DNA of 64,000 nucleotides from NCBI GenBank assembly GCA_019239915.1, contig JAFAZF010000028.1, forward strand, positions 26,282 through 90,281, given 5' to 3'. Source of the DNA: Sphingomonadaceae bacterium. GTDB taxonomy: Bacteria; Pseudomonadota; Alphaproteobacteria; Sphingomonadales; Sphingomonadaceae. The notes under the pieces were generated by a model that saw only the letters and a list, made by a program, of their open reading frames with translations, made no database searches and had not been told where the DNA came from. Numbering within the stretch: the first letter of the stretch is position 1; each line of letters begins with the position of its first letter. This document shows positions 1 to 8,714 of this stretch, in pieces. A program made the position numbers and the translations under genes.

Positions 1-220
1 GGCTCCCGCGATATCTGCCGCGTCGCGCCGTCGTGCGCCTCGACTCGGTCGGCGCGGCCGCCGGCGTCGCGGCCGGCTTCGCCTGCTCCGTGGAGACGTC
101 GGTGGCAGGTTTATCCGGTGCCGCGGCGTCGCCGGCGGGCACTGCGTCCTGCGCGGCGAGCGGCGCGGCAGCGAGCAACAGCAGCGGGAGCAGCGCGCGC
201 CGCGCCCAGTTGCGCGTCAT
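1..220 (-). CDS. Hypothetical secreted protein, N-terminal part only
   Basis: The gene runs off the left edge, so only about 73 N-terminal residues are visible. They read as a signal peptide: [24 protein letters not shown] has a basic start, a Leu/Ala core and a likely cleavage site near LAA-QD. An Ala/Pro/Thr-rich low-complexity stretch follows. Its ATG shares an ATGA overlap with the stop of dut, so it is probably translated as the last visible gene of the coaBC-dut operon. It is absent from the ORF track because it has no stop inside the window. Secretion is inferred from the signal peptide; the function is not recognisable. Confidence 0.6.
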   Translation of the reverse strand, partial: MTRNWARRALLPLLLLAAAPLAAQDAVPAGDAAAPDKPATDVSTEQAKPAATPAAAPTESRRTTARRGRYRGS

Positions 221-654
221 CGCCCGGTCGATCCAAAGCCGCCGCTGCCGCGCGCGGTGTCGTCGAGCGAATCGGTCTCCGTGAAGGCGGCGTGCGTCAC
301 CACCGCCGGCACGAGCTGCGCGATACGCTCGCCACGCACCACCTCGAACGGCTCGGCGCCGAGATTGGCGAGGATCACCTTCACCTCGCCACGATAGTCG
401 GCGTCGATCGTGCCGGGGGTGTTGAGGCAGGTGATGCCGTGCTTGAGCGCCAGACCCGAGCGCGGGCGCACCTGCACCTCATGGCCCTGGGGGATGGCGA
501 TCGCGAAGCCGGTGGCGACGGCATGGCGGGCCCCCGGCGCAAGCGTCACGCTTTCGGCGGCGACGACGTCGAGCCCCGCGGCGTGCGCGGTGGCGTAGGC
601 GGGCAGCGGCAGCCCCGCGCCATGGGGAAGGCGCTTCAGCCGGATCTCGATCAT
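217..654 (-). CDS. dut: dUTP diphosphatase (dUTPase)
   Basis: Hydrolyses dUTP to dUMP and pyrophosphate, keeping uracil out of DNA and feeding thymidylate synthesis in the cytoplasm. The 145-aa product has the normal length of the trimeric family. All five motifs are present in order: AGLDVVA, PRSGLA, the substrate-binding loop [19 protein letters not shown], and the C-terminal glycine-rich arm GSGGFGSTG. Its start overlaps the end of coaBC by 4 nt (ATGA) and its stop overlaps the next gene in the same way, so the three genes look translationally coupled. The identification is secure. Confidence 0.96.
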   Translation of the reverse strand: MIEIRLKRLPHGAGLPLPAYATAHAAGLDVVAAESVTLAPGARHAVATGFAIAIPQGHEVQVRPRSGLALKHGITCLNTPGTIDADYRGEVKVILANLGAEPFEVVRGERIAQLVPAVVTHAAFTETDSLDDTARGSGGFGSTGR

Positions 655-2006
655 GCGCGCCCGTCTTCCGATGCGCCGGCGAGCGCGGCGGCGACGCGCG
701 CGGCGAGACGGTCGGCGACCGCATCCTTGCCGAGCCGGTCCCAGCTTTCGACGCCGGCGGCGGTGACGATGTGGACGCTGTTCTCCGCGCCGCCCATCAC
801 GTCGCCGGAGACATCGTTGGCGACGATCCAGTCGGCGCGCTTCGCGGCGAGCTTGGCCTGCGCGTTGGCGATGAGGTCGTTGGTTTCGGCGGCGAAGCCG
901 ATCAGCAGCCGCGGCCGCCGGTCGGAGCGGCCGAGGCCAGCGAGGATGTCGGGGTTCTCGACCAGCGCGAGCGGCGCCGGCGGCGCGCCGGCGCGCTTCT
1001 TGAGCTTGGCGGTGGCGGGTTCAGCGCGCCAATCGGCGACGGCGGCGACGAGGATCGCGGCGTCGGCGGGCAGCGCGGCGTCGACCGCGGCGGCCATCTC
1101 GCGCGCCGTCTCGACGTCGATGCGCTCGACCTGCGGCGGCGTCGCCAGCGCCACCGGACCGGCGACGAGCGTGACCCGCGCGCCGAGCCTTGCGAGCGCC
1201 GCGGCGATGGCGAACCCCTGCTTGCCCGACGACCGGTTGGCGAGATAGCGGACCGGATCGATCGGCTCATGCGTCGGGCCGGCGGTGACGAGGACGTGCC
1301 GGCCGACTAGCGCTCCCGCACCTGGCTCGGCTCCGTTCGTCCCGAGGCCTTCGAGGGCCTGCCAAGGCAGGCGCTCAGGATGAACTTCATCCTTCCGAGA
1401 TGGCGTCGAGGGGCGTGAGGCAGACGGAGCGTTCGCGCCACCTGCCTCTACTTCGCTCGGCACGAACGGACGTTTGAAGCGCGCGATCGCGTCGACGATC
1501 GCCTGCGGTTCCAGCAGGCGACCGGGGCCATATTCGCCGCAGGCCATCGGCCCTTCGTCGGGATCGAGCACGGTGACGCCGTCGGCGCGCAGCTGCGCGA
1601 CGTTGCGGCGGGTGGCGGCGTGGCCCCACATGCGGACGTTCATCGCGGGGACGGCGAGCACCGGCTTGTCGGTCGCGAGCAGCAGCGTGGTGGCGAGGTC
1701 GTCAGCGATGCCGGCCGCCATCCTGGCGAGCAGGTCGGCGGTGGCGGGGGCGACGACGACGAGATCGGCTTCGCGGCTCAACTGGATATGGCCCATCTCG
1801 GCCTCGTCCTTGAGATCCCAGAGGCTGGTGTGGACCGGCTGCTCTGACAGCGCCGCGAGCGTCATCGGCGTGACGAACTGGGCGCCGCCCGCGGTGAGCA
1901 CGCAGCGCACCGAGCCGCCCTGCTTGCGCAGCAGCCGGATCAGCTCGCACGCTTTGTAGGCCGCGATGCCGCCGCCGACGATCAGCAGGATGCGCTTGGC
2001 CACCAT
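651..2006 (-). CDS. coaBC: Bifunctional phosphopantothenoylcysteine decarboxylase / phosphopantothenate-cysteine ligase
   Basis: Carries out two steps of coenzyme A synthesis: CTP-dependent joining of cysteine to 4'-phosphopantothenate (CoaB) and FMN-dependent decarboxylation (CoaC). The N-terminal flavoprotein domain (about 1-177) has His72 in MGHIQLSR, the PAMN motif at 120-123 and Cys156 in GPMACGEYG. The CoaB domain begins near residue 233 with [16 protein letters not shown]. At 451 aa it is about 50 residues longer than usual. The excess, about 179-229, is translated from an interspersed palindromic repeat and fills the interdomain linker. The reading frame is intact and both catalytic domains look complete, so the enzyme is probably functional. 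Confidence 0.95.
   Translation of the reverse strand: MVAKRILLIVGGGIAAYKACELIRLLRKQGGSVRCVLTAGGAQFVTPMTLAALSEQPVHTSLWDLKDEAEMGHIQLSREADLVVVAPATADLLARMAAGIADDLATTLLLATDKPVLAVPAMNVRMWGHAATRRNVAQLRADGVTVLDPDEGPMACGEYGPGRLLEPQAIVDAIARFKRPFVPSEVEAGGANAPSASRPSTPSRKDEVHPERLPWQALEGLGTNGAEPGAGALVGRHVLVTAGPTHEPIDPVRYLANRSSGKQGFAIAAALARLGARVTLVAGPVALATPPQVERIDVETAREMAAAVDAALPADAAILVAAVADWRAEPATAKLKKRAGAPPAPLALVENPDILAGLGRSDRRPRLLIGFAAETNDLIANAQAKLAAKRADWIVANDVSGDVMGGAENSVHIVTAAGVESWDRLGKDAVADRLAARVAAALAGASEDGRA
1333..1469. repeat. CCGTTCG-type palindromic repeat inside coaBC
   Basis: This copy begins CCGTTCGTCCCGAGG and ends ACTTCGCTCGGCACGAACGG, the same outer arms seen in the intergenic copies. It also carries the GCCTGCCAAGGCAGGCGCTC module found in the copies after the PhyH-like gene and before proS. 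It lies wholly inside coaBC and is translated in frame as the CoaC-CoaB linker ([12 protein letters not shown]... to ...EGLGTNG). Confidence 0.85.
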
Positions 2007-2089
2007 CGGCGGATCACATGGCGCGCGGCGGCCCCCAAGTCGAGTCCGCCGCTAGAGCGATTTCGGGTCGGATCTGCTCGCCCTCTCTT

Positions 2090-2172
2090 CCGTTCGTGCT
2101 GAGCCTGTCGAAGCACCGTTCTTTCCTGCCTGCCGAAGAAGGACAGCCCTTCGACAGGCTCAGGGCGAACGG
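2090..2172. repeat. CCGTTCG-type palindromic repeat
   Basis: Near-perfect inverted repeat in the coaBC-lexA gap. The left arm CCGTTCGTGCTGAGCCTG pairs with the right arm CAGGCTCAGGGCGAACGG, separated by a short spacer. As RNA it would form a long hairpin. No ORF of its own. Confidence 0.85.
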
Positions 2173-2232
2173 TGATTCAAGTCGGGCCCGCTTCGCTCTA
2201 AGGTCACAGTCCACCTGTCTCAAAGGTCACGC

Positions 2233-2260
2233 CGAAGGTCACAGGGTTTCGTGACCTTCG
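2233..2260 (-). terminator. Hairpin just after lexA
   Basis: CGAAGGTCAC / GTGACCTTCG forms a perfect 10-bp stem with an 8-nt loop, beginning 10 nt beyond the lexA stop codon. It lacks a strong U-tract on the minus strand, so it may work as an imperfect intrinsic terminator or as an mRNA 3'-end stabiliser. Confidence 0.55.
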
Positions 2261-2269
2261 CAGCCTCGT

Positions 2270-2962
2270 TCAGTAACGGCGCAGCAGCCCCGCGAGCTTG
2301 CCCTGGACGCGGACCTGATCGGGGCGATAGCGCTGCGGATCGTAGCGGCGGTTGGCCGGATCGAGCCGGACCATGCCGCCCTCCTTGCGGAAATATTTGA
2401 GCGTCGCCTCGCTCTCGTCGATCAGCGCGACGACGATCTCGCCGTCGCGTGCGTTCTCGGCACGACGGATCAGCGCATAGTCGCCATCGAGGATGCCGGC
2501 CTCCACCATCGAATCGCCCGCCACCTCGAGCGCGAAGTGCTCGCCCGGGCCGAGCAGCGCGGCGGGCACCGACAGGCTGCTTTGCCCCTCGAGCGCCTCG
2601 ATCGGGAGGCCCGCGGCGATGCGGCCGTGCAGTGGCAGCTCGATCACGTCGTTGCTGTTCGCGGCGAGCGGCGGCGCGACCTTGCGCCCGGCCGTGCCGA
2701 CAGGCGCCGCCACGGCGGGCTTCGCTTCGGCGGCCTTGGGCGAGACAAGCTCGGGCACGCGCAGCACTTCGAGCGCGCGCGCGCGATTGGGCAGGCGACG
2801 GATGAAGTTGCGCTCCTCGAGCGCGCTGATCAGCCGGTGCACGCCCGACTTCGATTTGAGCGCCAGCGCCTCCTTCATCTCCTCGAACGACGGCGACACG
2901 CCGCTCTCGGCGAGCCGATCGTGAATGAAGCAGAGCAGCTCATGTTGCTTGCGGGTCAGCAT
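2270..2962 (-). CDS. lexA: LexA SOS repressor
   Basis: Represses DNA-damage genes and cuts itself when stimulated by RecA filaments. The N-terminal winged helix-turn-helix (about 1-68) starts [10 protein letters not shown]. The self-cleavage site is Ala117-Gly118 in RIAAGLP, and the peptidase dyad is Ser151 (GDSM) and Lys189 (ATLKYF). The 230-aa length suits alphaproteobacterial LexA with its longer linker. The ORF track begins four codons earlier at a GTG, but the ATG is preferred: it gives the conserved MLTRKQ start and leaves the GGAG as a ribosome site. A GTTC-N7-GTTC box lies 19 bp upstream, so the gene is probably autoregulated. Confidence 0.96.
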   Translation of the reverse strand: MLTRKQHELLCFIHDRLAESGVSPSFEEMKEALALKSKSGVHRLISALEERNFIRRLPNRARALEVLRVPELVSPKAAEAKPAVAAPVGTAGRKVAPPLAANSNDVIELPLHGRIAAGLPIEALEGQSSLSVPAALLGPGEHFALEVAGDSMVEAGILDGDYALIRRAENARDGEIVVALIDESEATLKYFRKEGGMVRLDPANRRYDPQRYRPDQVRVQGKLAGLLRRY

Positions 2963-2981
2963 GCCGCCGGGCACTCCACGT

Positions 2982-2996
2982 GAACGAACGCGGAAC
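2982..2996 (-). promoter_or_regulatory. LexA (SOS) box, GTTC-N7-GTTC
   Basis: On the minus strand the sequence reads GTTC CGCGTTC GTTC, an exact match to the alphaproteobacterial LexA direct-repeat operator. It lies in the 58-bp gap between moeA and lexA, close upstream of the lexA start, where binding would block initiation. This fits negative autoregulation of lexA separate from the upstream moa genes. Confidence 0.8.
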
Positions 2997-3020
2997 TTAT
3001 GGGCAACAACGGCGGTGCTG

Positions 3021-4217
3021 TCAAGCGCCGGGATGCGGCACCGAAAGGATCTCGACGATATCGCCCGCGGCGGCTGCCGGCGCCGCCGCCGGCCGGCGAA
3101 TCAGCAGCTCGACCTGCGCCAGCGCGGCCAGCCCGGAACTGTCCTGCCCGTCGAGCGCGGCGACGCCGTCTTCGTGCCAGCGCCCGCGCAGATAGGCGTC
3201 GCGATTGCCGACCGGCGAGACCGGTGCGGCGAGGCGGGCGCGCCGCACGGCCGGCAGCGGATCGGCGGCGCCGGCCAGCGCGGCGGCGAGCGGCAGCAGG
3301 AACAGCATCGCGGTAACGAACGCCGAGACCGGATTGCCGGGCAGCCCGACGACCAGCGCGTCGCCGAGGCGGCCGGCCATGATCGGCTTGCCCGGCCGCA
3401 TCGCCACCTTCCAGAAATCGAGCGTCGCGCCGGCATCGGCAAGCGCGGGGCGGACGAGATCATGATCGCCGACCGAGGCGCCGCCGGTGGTGACGAGGAT
3501 GTCCGCCCCCGCCGCGGCCGCTGCGAACGTCTGCGCCAGCGCGGGCCGATCGTCGCGGACGATGCCGTGGTCGATCGTGTCGGCGCGGCCCGCGAGCAGC
3601 GCCGCGAGCATCGGCGCGTTCGACGAGGGCAGCGTGGCGCCCGGCGTCGCGGCGCCCGGCGGGACGAGTTCGTCGCCGGTCGAGACGATCGCGACGCGCG
3701 GGCGGCGGCGGACCGGCAGCGTGGCGTGGCCGCCCGCCGCCGCGAGCGCAATGCGCGCCGGCGTGAGCGCCACGCCGGGTGCGATGAGTACATCGCCCGC
3801 GGCGAAATCGTACCCCCGCCGCCGCACCGAATGGCCGACGCAGCGCGGCCCTTCGCCGGCGAGTGCCAGCCGATCGCCGTCGCGCCTTGCCTCTTCCTGG
3901 ATCAGGATGGTGTCGGCGCCGGGCGGCAGCGGCGCGCCGGTGAAGATGCGCACCGCCTCATGCGCGCCGATCGCCGCGCCCGGCAGCCCGCCGGCAGCGA
4001 TCTCGCGCACCACCCGCCACGGGCCAGGCAGGTTCGCGAAGGCGAGCGCATAGCCGTCCATTGCCGAGAGATCGAAGGCGGGCTGCGTGCGCGTCGCGAT
4101 CACCGGCTCGGCCGTCCAGCGCCCGAGTGCGTCCAGCAGCGGCACGCGCTCGATCGGTAGCGGCCGCCCGAGCGCGAGGAGCCGCGCCTGCGCCTCGGCG
4201 ACGGGGAGCATGGTCAT
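3021..4217 (-). CDS. moeA: Molybdopterin molybdenumtransferase MoeA
   Basis: Inserts molybdate into adenylated molybdopterin, the last general step of molybdenum cofactor synthesis. The 398-aa length is normal. Motifs include DLSAMDGYA near the N-terminus, the MoaB/Mog-like core [10 protein letters not shown] and [13 protein letters not shown], and [22 protein letters not shown]. The start ATG overlaps the moaC stop (ATGA), so it is coupled to moaC. It is the last gene before lexA on this strand. No sign of damage. Confidence 0.95.
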   Translation of the reverse strand: MTMLPVAEAQARLLALGRPLPIERVPLLDALGRWTAEPVIATRTQPAFDLSAMDGYALAFANLPGPWRVVREIAAGGLPGAAIGAHEAVRIFTGAPLPPGADTILIQEEARRDGDRLALAGEGPRCVGHSVRRRGYDFAAGDVLIAPGVALTPARIALAAAGGHATLPVRRRPRVAIVSTGDELVPPGAATPGATLPSSNAPMLAALLAGRADTIDHGIVRDDRPALAQTFAAAAAGADILVTTGGASVGDHDLVRPALADAGATLDFWKVAMRPGKPIMAGRLGDALVVGLPGNPVSAFVTAMLFLLPLAAALAGAADPLPAVRRARLAAPVSPVGNRDAYLRGRWHEDGVAALDGQDSSGLAALAQVELLIRRPAAAPAAAAGDIVEILSVPHPGA

Positions 4218-4711
4218 GCCGGTGGCGGTCCGCCCGACGCATCGTCCGCGCGCCAGTCGCCCGAGCGGCCGCCGGACTTGGCGACGAGGCGCACGCCTGC
4301 GATCGTCATGCCCCGATCGAGGCTCTTGGCCATGTCGTAGACGGTGAGCAGCGCCACCGAGACGGCGGTGAGCGCCTCCATCTCGACTCCGGTGGAGTGG
4401 GTGGTGCGTACCGTCGCGGTGGCGGCGACCCCGTCTGCCTCGACCGCGAGATCGAGCGTGACGCCGGCGATCGGCAGCGGGTGGCAGAGCGGGATCAGCT
4501 CGGCCGTACGCTTGGCGGCCATGATGCCGGCGACGCGCGCCACCGCGAGCACGTCGCCCTTGGCGATCGCGCCGTCGCGGATGGCGGCGGCGGCGGCGGC
4601 ACTCATCGCGATGCGGCCGGCGGCGGTCGCTTCGCGCGCCGTGGCGGGCTTGGCGGAGACGTCGACCATGCGCGCGGCGCCGGCCTCGTCGAGATGGGTG
4701 AGGCCGATCAT
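4214..4711 (-). CDS. moaC: Cyclic pyranopterin monophosphate synthase MoaC
   Basis: Converts 3',8-cyclo-7,8-dihydro-GTP (the MoaA product) to cyclic pyranopterin monophosphate in molybdenum cofactor synthesis. The 165-aa protein starts [19 protein letters not shown], the usual MoaC beginning; the ORF track adds 25 spurious residues. Conserved segments are [20 protein letters not shown] and [15 protein letters not shown], which hold the active-site residues. It overlaps trpC upstream and moeA downstream by 4 nt each, so tryptophan and molybdopterin genes are co-translated here. moaA is not in the window. Confidence 0.95.
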   Translation of the reverse strand: MIGLTHLDEAGAARMVDVSAKPATAREATAAGRIAMSAAAAAAIRDGAIAKGDVLAVARVAGIMAAKRTAELIPLCHPLPIAGVTLDLAVEADGVAATATVRTTHSTGVEMEALTAVSVALLTVYDMAKSLDRGMTIAGVRLVAKSGGRSGDWRADDASGGPPPA

Positions 4712-5502
4712 GCGCCTTCGAGCAGCGCGCGCGTCGCGGCAGCGACGTCGGGCTGGCGCATCAGCGATTCGCCGACCAGGAAGCACGTTACGTCGTGCGC
4801 GGCGAGGCGATGCAGATCGGCCTTCTTGGCGAGGCCGCTCTCGGCGACGAGCGTGCAGCCTTCCGGCGCCGACTTGGCGAGCGCCTCGCTGCGGGCGATG
4901 TCGACCGAGAAGTCGCGCAAGTCGCGATTGTTGATGCCGATGAGGCGCGAACGCAGGCGGTGGGCGCGTTCCATCTCGGCCTCGTCATGGACCTCGACGA
5001 GCACATCCATGCCGAGATCGATCGCGGCAGCCTCGATCTCGTGCATCGCGCCGTCGTCGAGCGCGGCGACGATGATCAGGATCGCGTCGGCGCCGAGCGC
5101 GCGGCTCTCGATCGCCTGCCACGGATCGACCATGAAGTCCTTGCGCAGCGCCGGCAGATCGCAGGCCGCGCGCGCCGCGACGAGATAATCGTCGTGGCCC
5201 TGGAAATAGGGCACGTCGGTCAGCACCGAGAGGCAGGCGGCGCCGCCCTCCTCATAGGCGCGGGCGTGCGCGGGCGGATCGAAGTCGGCGCGGATCAGCC
5301 CCTTGGACGGGCTCGCCTTCTTGATCTCGGCGATGAGGCCGTAGCCGCCGGCGGCACGCTTCGCCTCCAGCGCGGCGCGGAAGCCGCGGGGCGGCGGCGC
5401 GGCCTTCGCGCGCGCCTCCATCTCCGCCAGCGGCACCTCGATCTTCAACCCGGCGACATGGCCGCGCTTATAGGCGAGGATCTCTTCGAGGCGGTTGGAC
5501 AT
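4708..5502 (-). CDS. trpC: Indole-3-glycerol phosphate synthase
   Basis: Closes the indole ring from carboxyphenylaminodeoxyribulose phosphate, the fourth step of tryptophan synthesis. The 264-aa TIM barrel is a stand-alone TrpC with no TrpF fusion. Visible family signatures are [46 protein letters not shown] and LVAESGL. It begins the trpC-moaC-moeA run of 4-nt overlaps. Its usual neighbour trpD is 755 bp upstream, separated by a secreted-protein gene on the other strand, so trpC may need its own promoter. Confidence 0.96.
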   Translation of the reverse strand: MSNRLEEILAYKRGHVAGLKIEVPLAEMEARAKAAPPPRGFRAALEAKRAAGGYGLIAEIKKASPSKGLIRADFDPPAHARAYEEGGAACLSVLTDVPYFQGHDDYLVAARAACDLPALRKDFMVDPWQAIESRALGADAILIIVAALDDGAMHEIEAAAIDLGMDVLVEVHDEAEMERAHRLRSRLIGINNRDLRDFSVDIARSEALAKSAPEGCTLVAESGLAKKADLHRLAAHDVTCFLVGESLMRQPDVAAATRALLEGA

Positions 5503-5669
5503 GGGGGGCGTTTAGCGGGAGCGATGCCGTGGGCAAAGCGCTCGATCGCTTTCGCTCCCAAAGGCAGCTTACACCTAGAGCCGGTCGTTCGCGCGATACT
5601 GCTGCTTGCCCGAGACCGGCGGATCATTCACCGCTGCATAATCGCCATCACAGTTTGCGGGAGAGAGAG

Positions 5670-6209
5670 ATGAAGCTCGCCATCCTTTCGTGCGCGCTGG
5701 CTTTGACGCTGGTCACTTCGAGCGCTGAGGCAGCTCAATCTGCGCTTTCGAGAAAGGTCCAACGCATCGAACATGCCTGTAATCTCCCGGCAGGAACGAT
5801 TACTGCGGTTGCCGATGAGGTCCATTTTGCACCCTCGCCAAACGAGAAATACGAGAATGTTGATTGCGCTCTAGCAAAGCTTAAGAAGGGCCACGTTGAG
5901 AAGTTGGGTTTCGTAGGCAACGAGGCCGATCCCAATGCGGTTCTCGATGAGCCCTACCAGTATATCGTTGAGGGTTCTGCACCTCAGATAGCTGCTTTGA
6001 CCGCTGCGGTACGATCGGATGGTTCGATCATTGTGAAGGCGGCAAAGGCGGACGACGGGACCTCCTTCCTCGTGTTCAAGACACACCAAGGCGAGACGTG
6101 GGGCGGCGCGGATCACCTGATGCAACGTATTTGGAAGAAGGAGTTTGGTGACATCCTGCTGGGCCGCGCGCCAGAGCCGCTCGTGAACGCCGGCGCGGCT
6201 GAAAACTAG
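5670..6209 (+). CDS. Secreted hypothetical protein inserted between trpD and trpC
   Basis: No family is recognised. The ORF track extends this 47 codons upstream, but the start chosen has a good ribosome site (GGGAGAGAGAG) and opens a clear signal peptide, MKLAILSCALALTLVTSSAEA, likely cut at AEA-AQ. The mature part is about 158 aa, with Cys in EHACNLP and VDCALAK that could form a disulfide, and no membrane segment. The base composition and codon use are visibly AT-richer than the neighbours (TTT, AAA, GAA and TTG are frequent). It lies on the opposite strand to the trp genes that flank it. These points suggest a recently acquired cargo gene, probably periplasmic or exported. Confidence 0.7.
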   Translation: MKLAILSCALALTLVTSSAEAAQSALSRKVQRIEHACNLPAGTITAVADEVHFAPSPNEKYENVDCALAKLKKGHVEKLGFVGNEADPNAVLDEPYQYIVEGSAPQIAALTAAVRSDGSIIVKAAKADDGTSFLVFKTHQGETWGGADHLMQRIWKKEFGDILLGRAPEPLVNAGAAEN

Positions 6210-6257
6210 ACGAGGCCCATCGTAAGCAGACCGTCGCGTAACCACCATTCTTGCAGC

Positions 6258-7259
6258 TTAGCGGCTAAAAGCGATCCAGCGATCGAGAAGGCGCAGCGCG
6301 ACGCCGCTGTCGATCGCCTCGGCCGCGATGCTAGCGCCCTCGCGCCAGTCGCCCGCCCGCTCGGCGACGATCAGCGCGGCGGCGGCGTTGAGGAGGACGG
6401 CGTCGCGATAGGCGCCGGGCTCGCCGGCGAGCAGGCGGCGGAGCGCGCCAGCGTTGTGCGCGGCATCGTCGCCGCGGAGCGCGGTGAGCGGGTGGCGGGG
6501 GAGGGTAGCGTCCTCGGGCGTGACGTGCTCGCTGCGTTCGCCGCACGCGCCGATCCGCACCGCGCGGCTGCCGCCGGCGATCGAGAGCTCGTCGAGACCC
6601 TCGTCGCCGGAGACGACCATCGCGCTCTGCGTGCCGAGCTGGCTAAGCGCTTCGGCATAGACGTCGACATAGTCGGTGCGCGCGACGCCGATCAGCTGGC
6701 GGGTAACGCCGGCCGGATTGGCGATCGGGCCGATCAGGTTGAGGATGGTGCGCCGCCCGATCGCCTTGCGGATCGGCGCGAGCCGGGCGAGCGCGGGGTG
6801 GTGGGTCTGCGCGAACAGGAATGCGAGGCCGAGTTCGGCGAGGCTCTCCTCCGCGCGCACCGACGCTCTGTCGAGATCGAGCCCGAGCGCTTCCAGTGTG
6901 TCGGCGGCGCCGGCCTTGGACGAGGCGGCGCGGTTGCCGTGCTTGGCGACGGGGACGCCGCAGGCGGCGACGACGATCGCCACCGCGGTCGAGATATTCA
7001 GGCTGTGCGCGTCGTCACCGCCGGTGCCGCAGACGTCGATCGCGTCGGCGGGCGCGCGGATCGGGATCATGCGCTTGCGATAGGCGCGCGCAGCCGCCGC
7101 GATCTCGACGCTGGTCTCGTCGCGCAGCGCCATCGTCGTGAGGAAGGCGGCGACATGCTCGTGCGCCACCTTGCCGTCGAGGATGTCGTCGAACGCCGCC
7201 TCGGCGCTTTCCGACGACAGGGGTGTCGCCGGATCGGGCAGCAGCGCGAGCGTCGTCAT
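6258..7259 (-). CDS. trpD: Anthranilate phosphoribosyltransferase
   Basis: Transfers phosphoribose from PRPP to anthranilate, the second step of tryptophan synthesis. The 333-aa length is normal. Signatures include the PRPP loop VCGTGGDDAHSLNISTA, the GNRAASSKAGAADTLEALG segment and RTILNLIGPIANPA. The start ATG overlaps the trpG stop (ATGA). The expected downstream partner trpC is displaced by the inserted secreted-protein gene. The final residues (RLLDRWIAFSR) look like a natural end rather than a truncation. Confidence 0.95.
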   Translation of the reverse strand: MTTLALLPDPATPLSSESAEAAFDDILDGKVAHEHVAAFLTTMALRDETSVEIAAAARAYRKRMIPIRAPADAIDVCGTGGDDAHSLNISTAVAIVVAACGVPVAKHGNRAASSKAGAADTLEALGLDLDRASVRAEESLAELGLAFLFAQTHHPALARLAPIRKAIGRRTILNLIGPIANPAGVTRQLIGVARTDYVDVYAEALSQLGTQSAMVVSGDEGLDELSIAGGSRAVRIGACGERSEHVTPEDATLPRHPLTALRGDDAAHNAGALRRLLAGEPGAYRDAVLLNAAAALIVAERAGDWREGASIAAEAIDSGVALRLLDRWIAFSR

Positions 7260-7861
7260 GCGCGCGCGGGCATCTTGGCCGTCACCTTCATCCCGGCGAG
7301 CGCCATGAAGTTGGCGAGCAGCGCGTGGCCATGTTCGGTGGCGATGCTTTCGGGATGGAATTGCAGCCCGTGGATCGGCAGGCTTTCGTGGCGGAAGCCC
7401 ATGATCGTGCCATCCTCCGCGTGCGCGTTGACGATCAGCGCCGGCGGCAGGTCCGCCTCGGCGACGATCAGCGAATGGTAACGCGTCGCGGTGAAGGGCG
7501 AGGGGATGCCGGCGAAGAGCCCGCTGCCGTCATGCGTGATCGCGCTGGTCTTGCCGTGCATCAGCGTCTTGGCGCGCGCGACCGTGCCGCCGAAGCTCTG
7601 GCCGATCGCCTGGTGGCCGAGGCAGACGCCGAGCAGCGGCTTGCCCGCTGCCGCGCACGCTGCGACGAGATCGAGGCTGACGCCGGCCTCGTTGGGGGTG
7701 CAGGGCCCCGGCGAGATCAGGAACGCCTCGGCACCGGAGGAGAGCGCCTGGCCGGCGCCTACGCAATCGTTGCGCACGACCTCGACCGCGGCGCCCAGCT
7801 CCTGGAGATAATGAACGAGGTTCCAGGTGAAGCTGTCGTAATTGTCGATGACGAGGATCAT
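7256..7861 (-). CDS. trpG: Anthranilate synthase glutamine amidotransferase subunit
   Basis: Supplies ammonia from glutamine to TrpE for anthranilate formation; it may also serve para-aminobenzoate synthesis. The 201-aa class I amidotransferase has the nucleophile elbow LLGVCLGHQAIGQ and the His-Glu end GLQFHPESIAT. The start is placed at MILVIDNYDSFTWN; the ORF track adds 31 residues translated from the adjoining palindromic repeat (GASTGSARTEW). It is coupled to trpD by an ATGA overlap. trpE lies about 0.85 kb upstream on the same strand, separated by a small secreted-protein gene. Confidence 0.95.
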   Translation of the reverse strand: MILVIDNYDSFTWNLVHYLQELGAAVEVVRNDCVGAGQALSSGAEAFLISPGPCTPNEAGVSLDLVAACAAAGKPLLGVCLGHQAIGQSFGGTVARAKTLMHGKTSAITHDGSGLFAGIPSPFTATRYHSLIVAEADLPPALIVNAHAEDGTIMGFRHESLPIHGLQFHPESIATEHGHALLANFMALAGMKVTAKMPARA

Positions 7862-7890
7862 GTGCGCGGTGCGTCCGAAGCCAACCCATT

Positions 7891-7980
7891 CCGTTCGTGC
7901 TGAGCCTGTCGAAGCACCGTTGTTTTCCTGCTCGGCGTGGAGAAGGAAGAACAATCCTTCGACAAGCTCAGGACGAACGG
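7891..7980. repeat. CCGTTCG-type palindromic repeat
   Basis: Inverted repeat just upstream of trpG: CCGTTCGTGCTGAGCCTG at one end and CAAGCTCAGGACGAACGG at the other. It lies within the leader region of the trpG-trpD transcript if the promoter is upstream of it. Confidence 0.85.
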
Positions 7981-8018
7981 GGCTTACCTAGGCAAGCGGC
8001 CTACCCCTGACAAGCGAA

Positions 8019-8044
8019 GGGCCGCCGGATCGCTCCGGCGGCCC
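8019..8044 (-). terminator. Strong hairpin after the Gly/Tyr-rich gene
   Basis: GGGCCGCCGGA / TCCGGCGGCCC is a perfect 11-bp GC stem with a TCGC tetraloop, about 25 nt past the stop codon of the Gly/Tyr-rich protein. It is the obvious candidate terminator for that gene. The following bases (TTCGCTTGT) are only weakly U-rich. Confidence 0.6.
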
Positions 8045-8067
8045 CTGCGATGGTCGTGCGCCCCGGC

Positions 8068-8406
8068 TCAGTAGCCGTAATAATAGCCGCGCGGGTAGCC
8101 GTAGCCATAGCCGTAATAGCCCGGCGGAGGCGGCGGCGGGGCGTAATAATAGCCGTCATAATAGGGACGGTCCGCCAGCGCCGCGCCGACCGCGAGGCCG
8201 GCGATGCCGAGGCCGACCGCCGCACCCGGGCCCCAGCCGCCGCGATAATAGCCGCGACCGCCCCAACCGCCATGATAGCCGCCGTGCCAACCGCCATGAT
8301 AACCGCCGCCCCAGCCGCGCGCCTCGGCGGGCGCCGCGGCGACGGCGCCGAGAAGCGCGGAACCGGCGACGAGCCCGGTCACGACCTTCTTCACGATGCT
8401 GTTCAT
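8068..8406 (-). CDS. Gly/Tyr-rich secreted or surface protein
   Basis: A 112-aa product with a clear signal peptide, MNSIVKKVVTGLVAGSALLGAVAAAPAEA. GW/GY repeats follow (GWGGGYHGGWHGGYHGGWGG), then a short hydrophobic Gly/Ala segment (AAVGLGIAGLAVGAALA), and finally a Pro/Tyr/Gly tail (YYAPPPPPPGYYGYGYG). The start has an AGGAGAC ribosome site; the ORF track begins 11 codons earlier. Such proteins are often exported envelope-associated proteins of unknown role in this group. The hydrophobic segment resembles a glycine-zipper. It has its own terminator and is probably a single-gene unit. The function is not assigned. Confidence 0.75.
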   Translation of the reverse strand: MNSIVKKVVTGLVAGSALLGAVAAAPAEARGWGGGYHGGWHGGYHGGWGGRGYYRGGWGPGAAVGLGIAGLAVGAALADRPYYDGYYYAPPPPPPGYYGYGYGYPRGYYYGY

Positions 8407-8608
8407 CTCTAGTCTCCTGTCGGAGCCTCCGCGGGCCATCCCGCCGCTCCTACGCTGATCCGTCTACGTCCGCCTGCCTGAACCGGCAGGGAACGGGCCG
8501 TTCATCGATCATTATGCTGAACGGCACGCTGACCGATATGGGGCGTCAACAAGGCGCGCGCCAACCTGTTCCCGGGAATTTCATACCGAGCGTTCGGGAC
8601 GGCTCAAG

Positions 8609-8709
8609 CCCCTCCCTAGAAGGGAGGGGTTGGGGTGGGTGGATATGCGGCAGTGCCGTTCCGATCGACAGCGACCCACCCCTCATCCCCTCCCTTCCAG
8701 GGAGGGGAG
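8609..8709. repeat. CCCTCCC/GGGTGGG-type palindromic repeat
   Basis: Long imperfect inverted repeat between the Gly/Tyr-rich gene and trpE. CCCCTCCCTAGAAGGGAGGGG with a following GGGTGGGT pairs with an ACCCACCCC and a second CCCCTCCC...GGGAGGGG module. It ends 5 bp from the trpE stop codon and may act as its terminator. Related elements lie between lolC and lolD, after the TPR gene of the ccm cluster, and after secG. Confidence 0.7.
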
Positions 8710-8714
8710 AAAAG

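Noticed and set aside
118-1248. Long plus-strand ORF (376 aa) opposite dut and coaBC
   Set aside because: It is Arg/Ala/Ser-rich, lies antisense to two certain genes and has no recognisable motif; it is a high-GC shadow.
2925-4160. Plus-strand ORF of 411 aa opposite moeA
   Set aside because: Arg/Gly-rich low-complexity translation antisense to moeA; no family pattern.
7862-7954. Longer TrpG N-terminus in the ORF track
   Set aside because: The extra 31 residues come from the palindromic repeat; MILVIDNYDSF is the conserved start.
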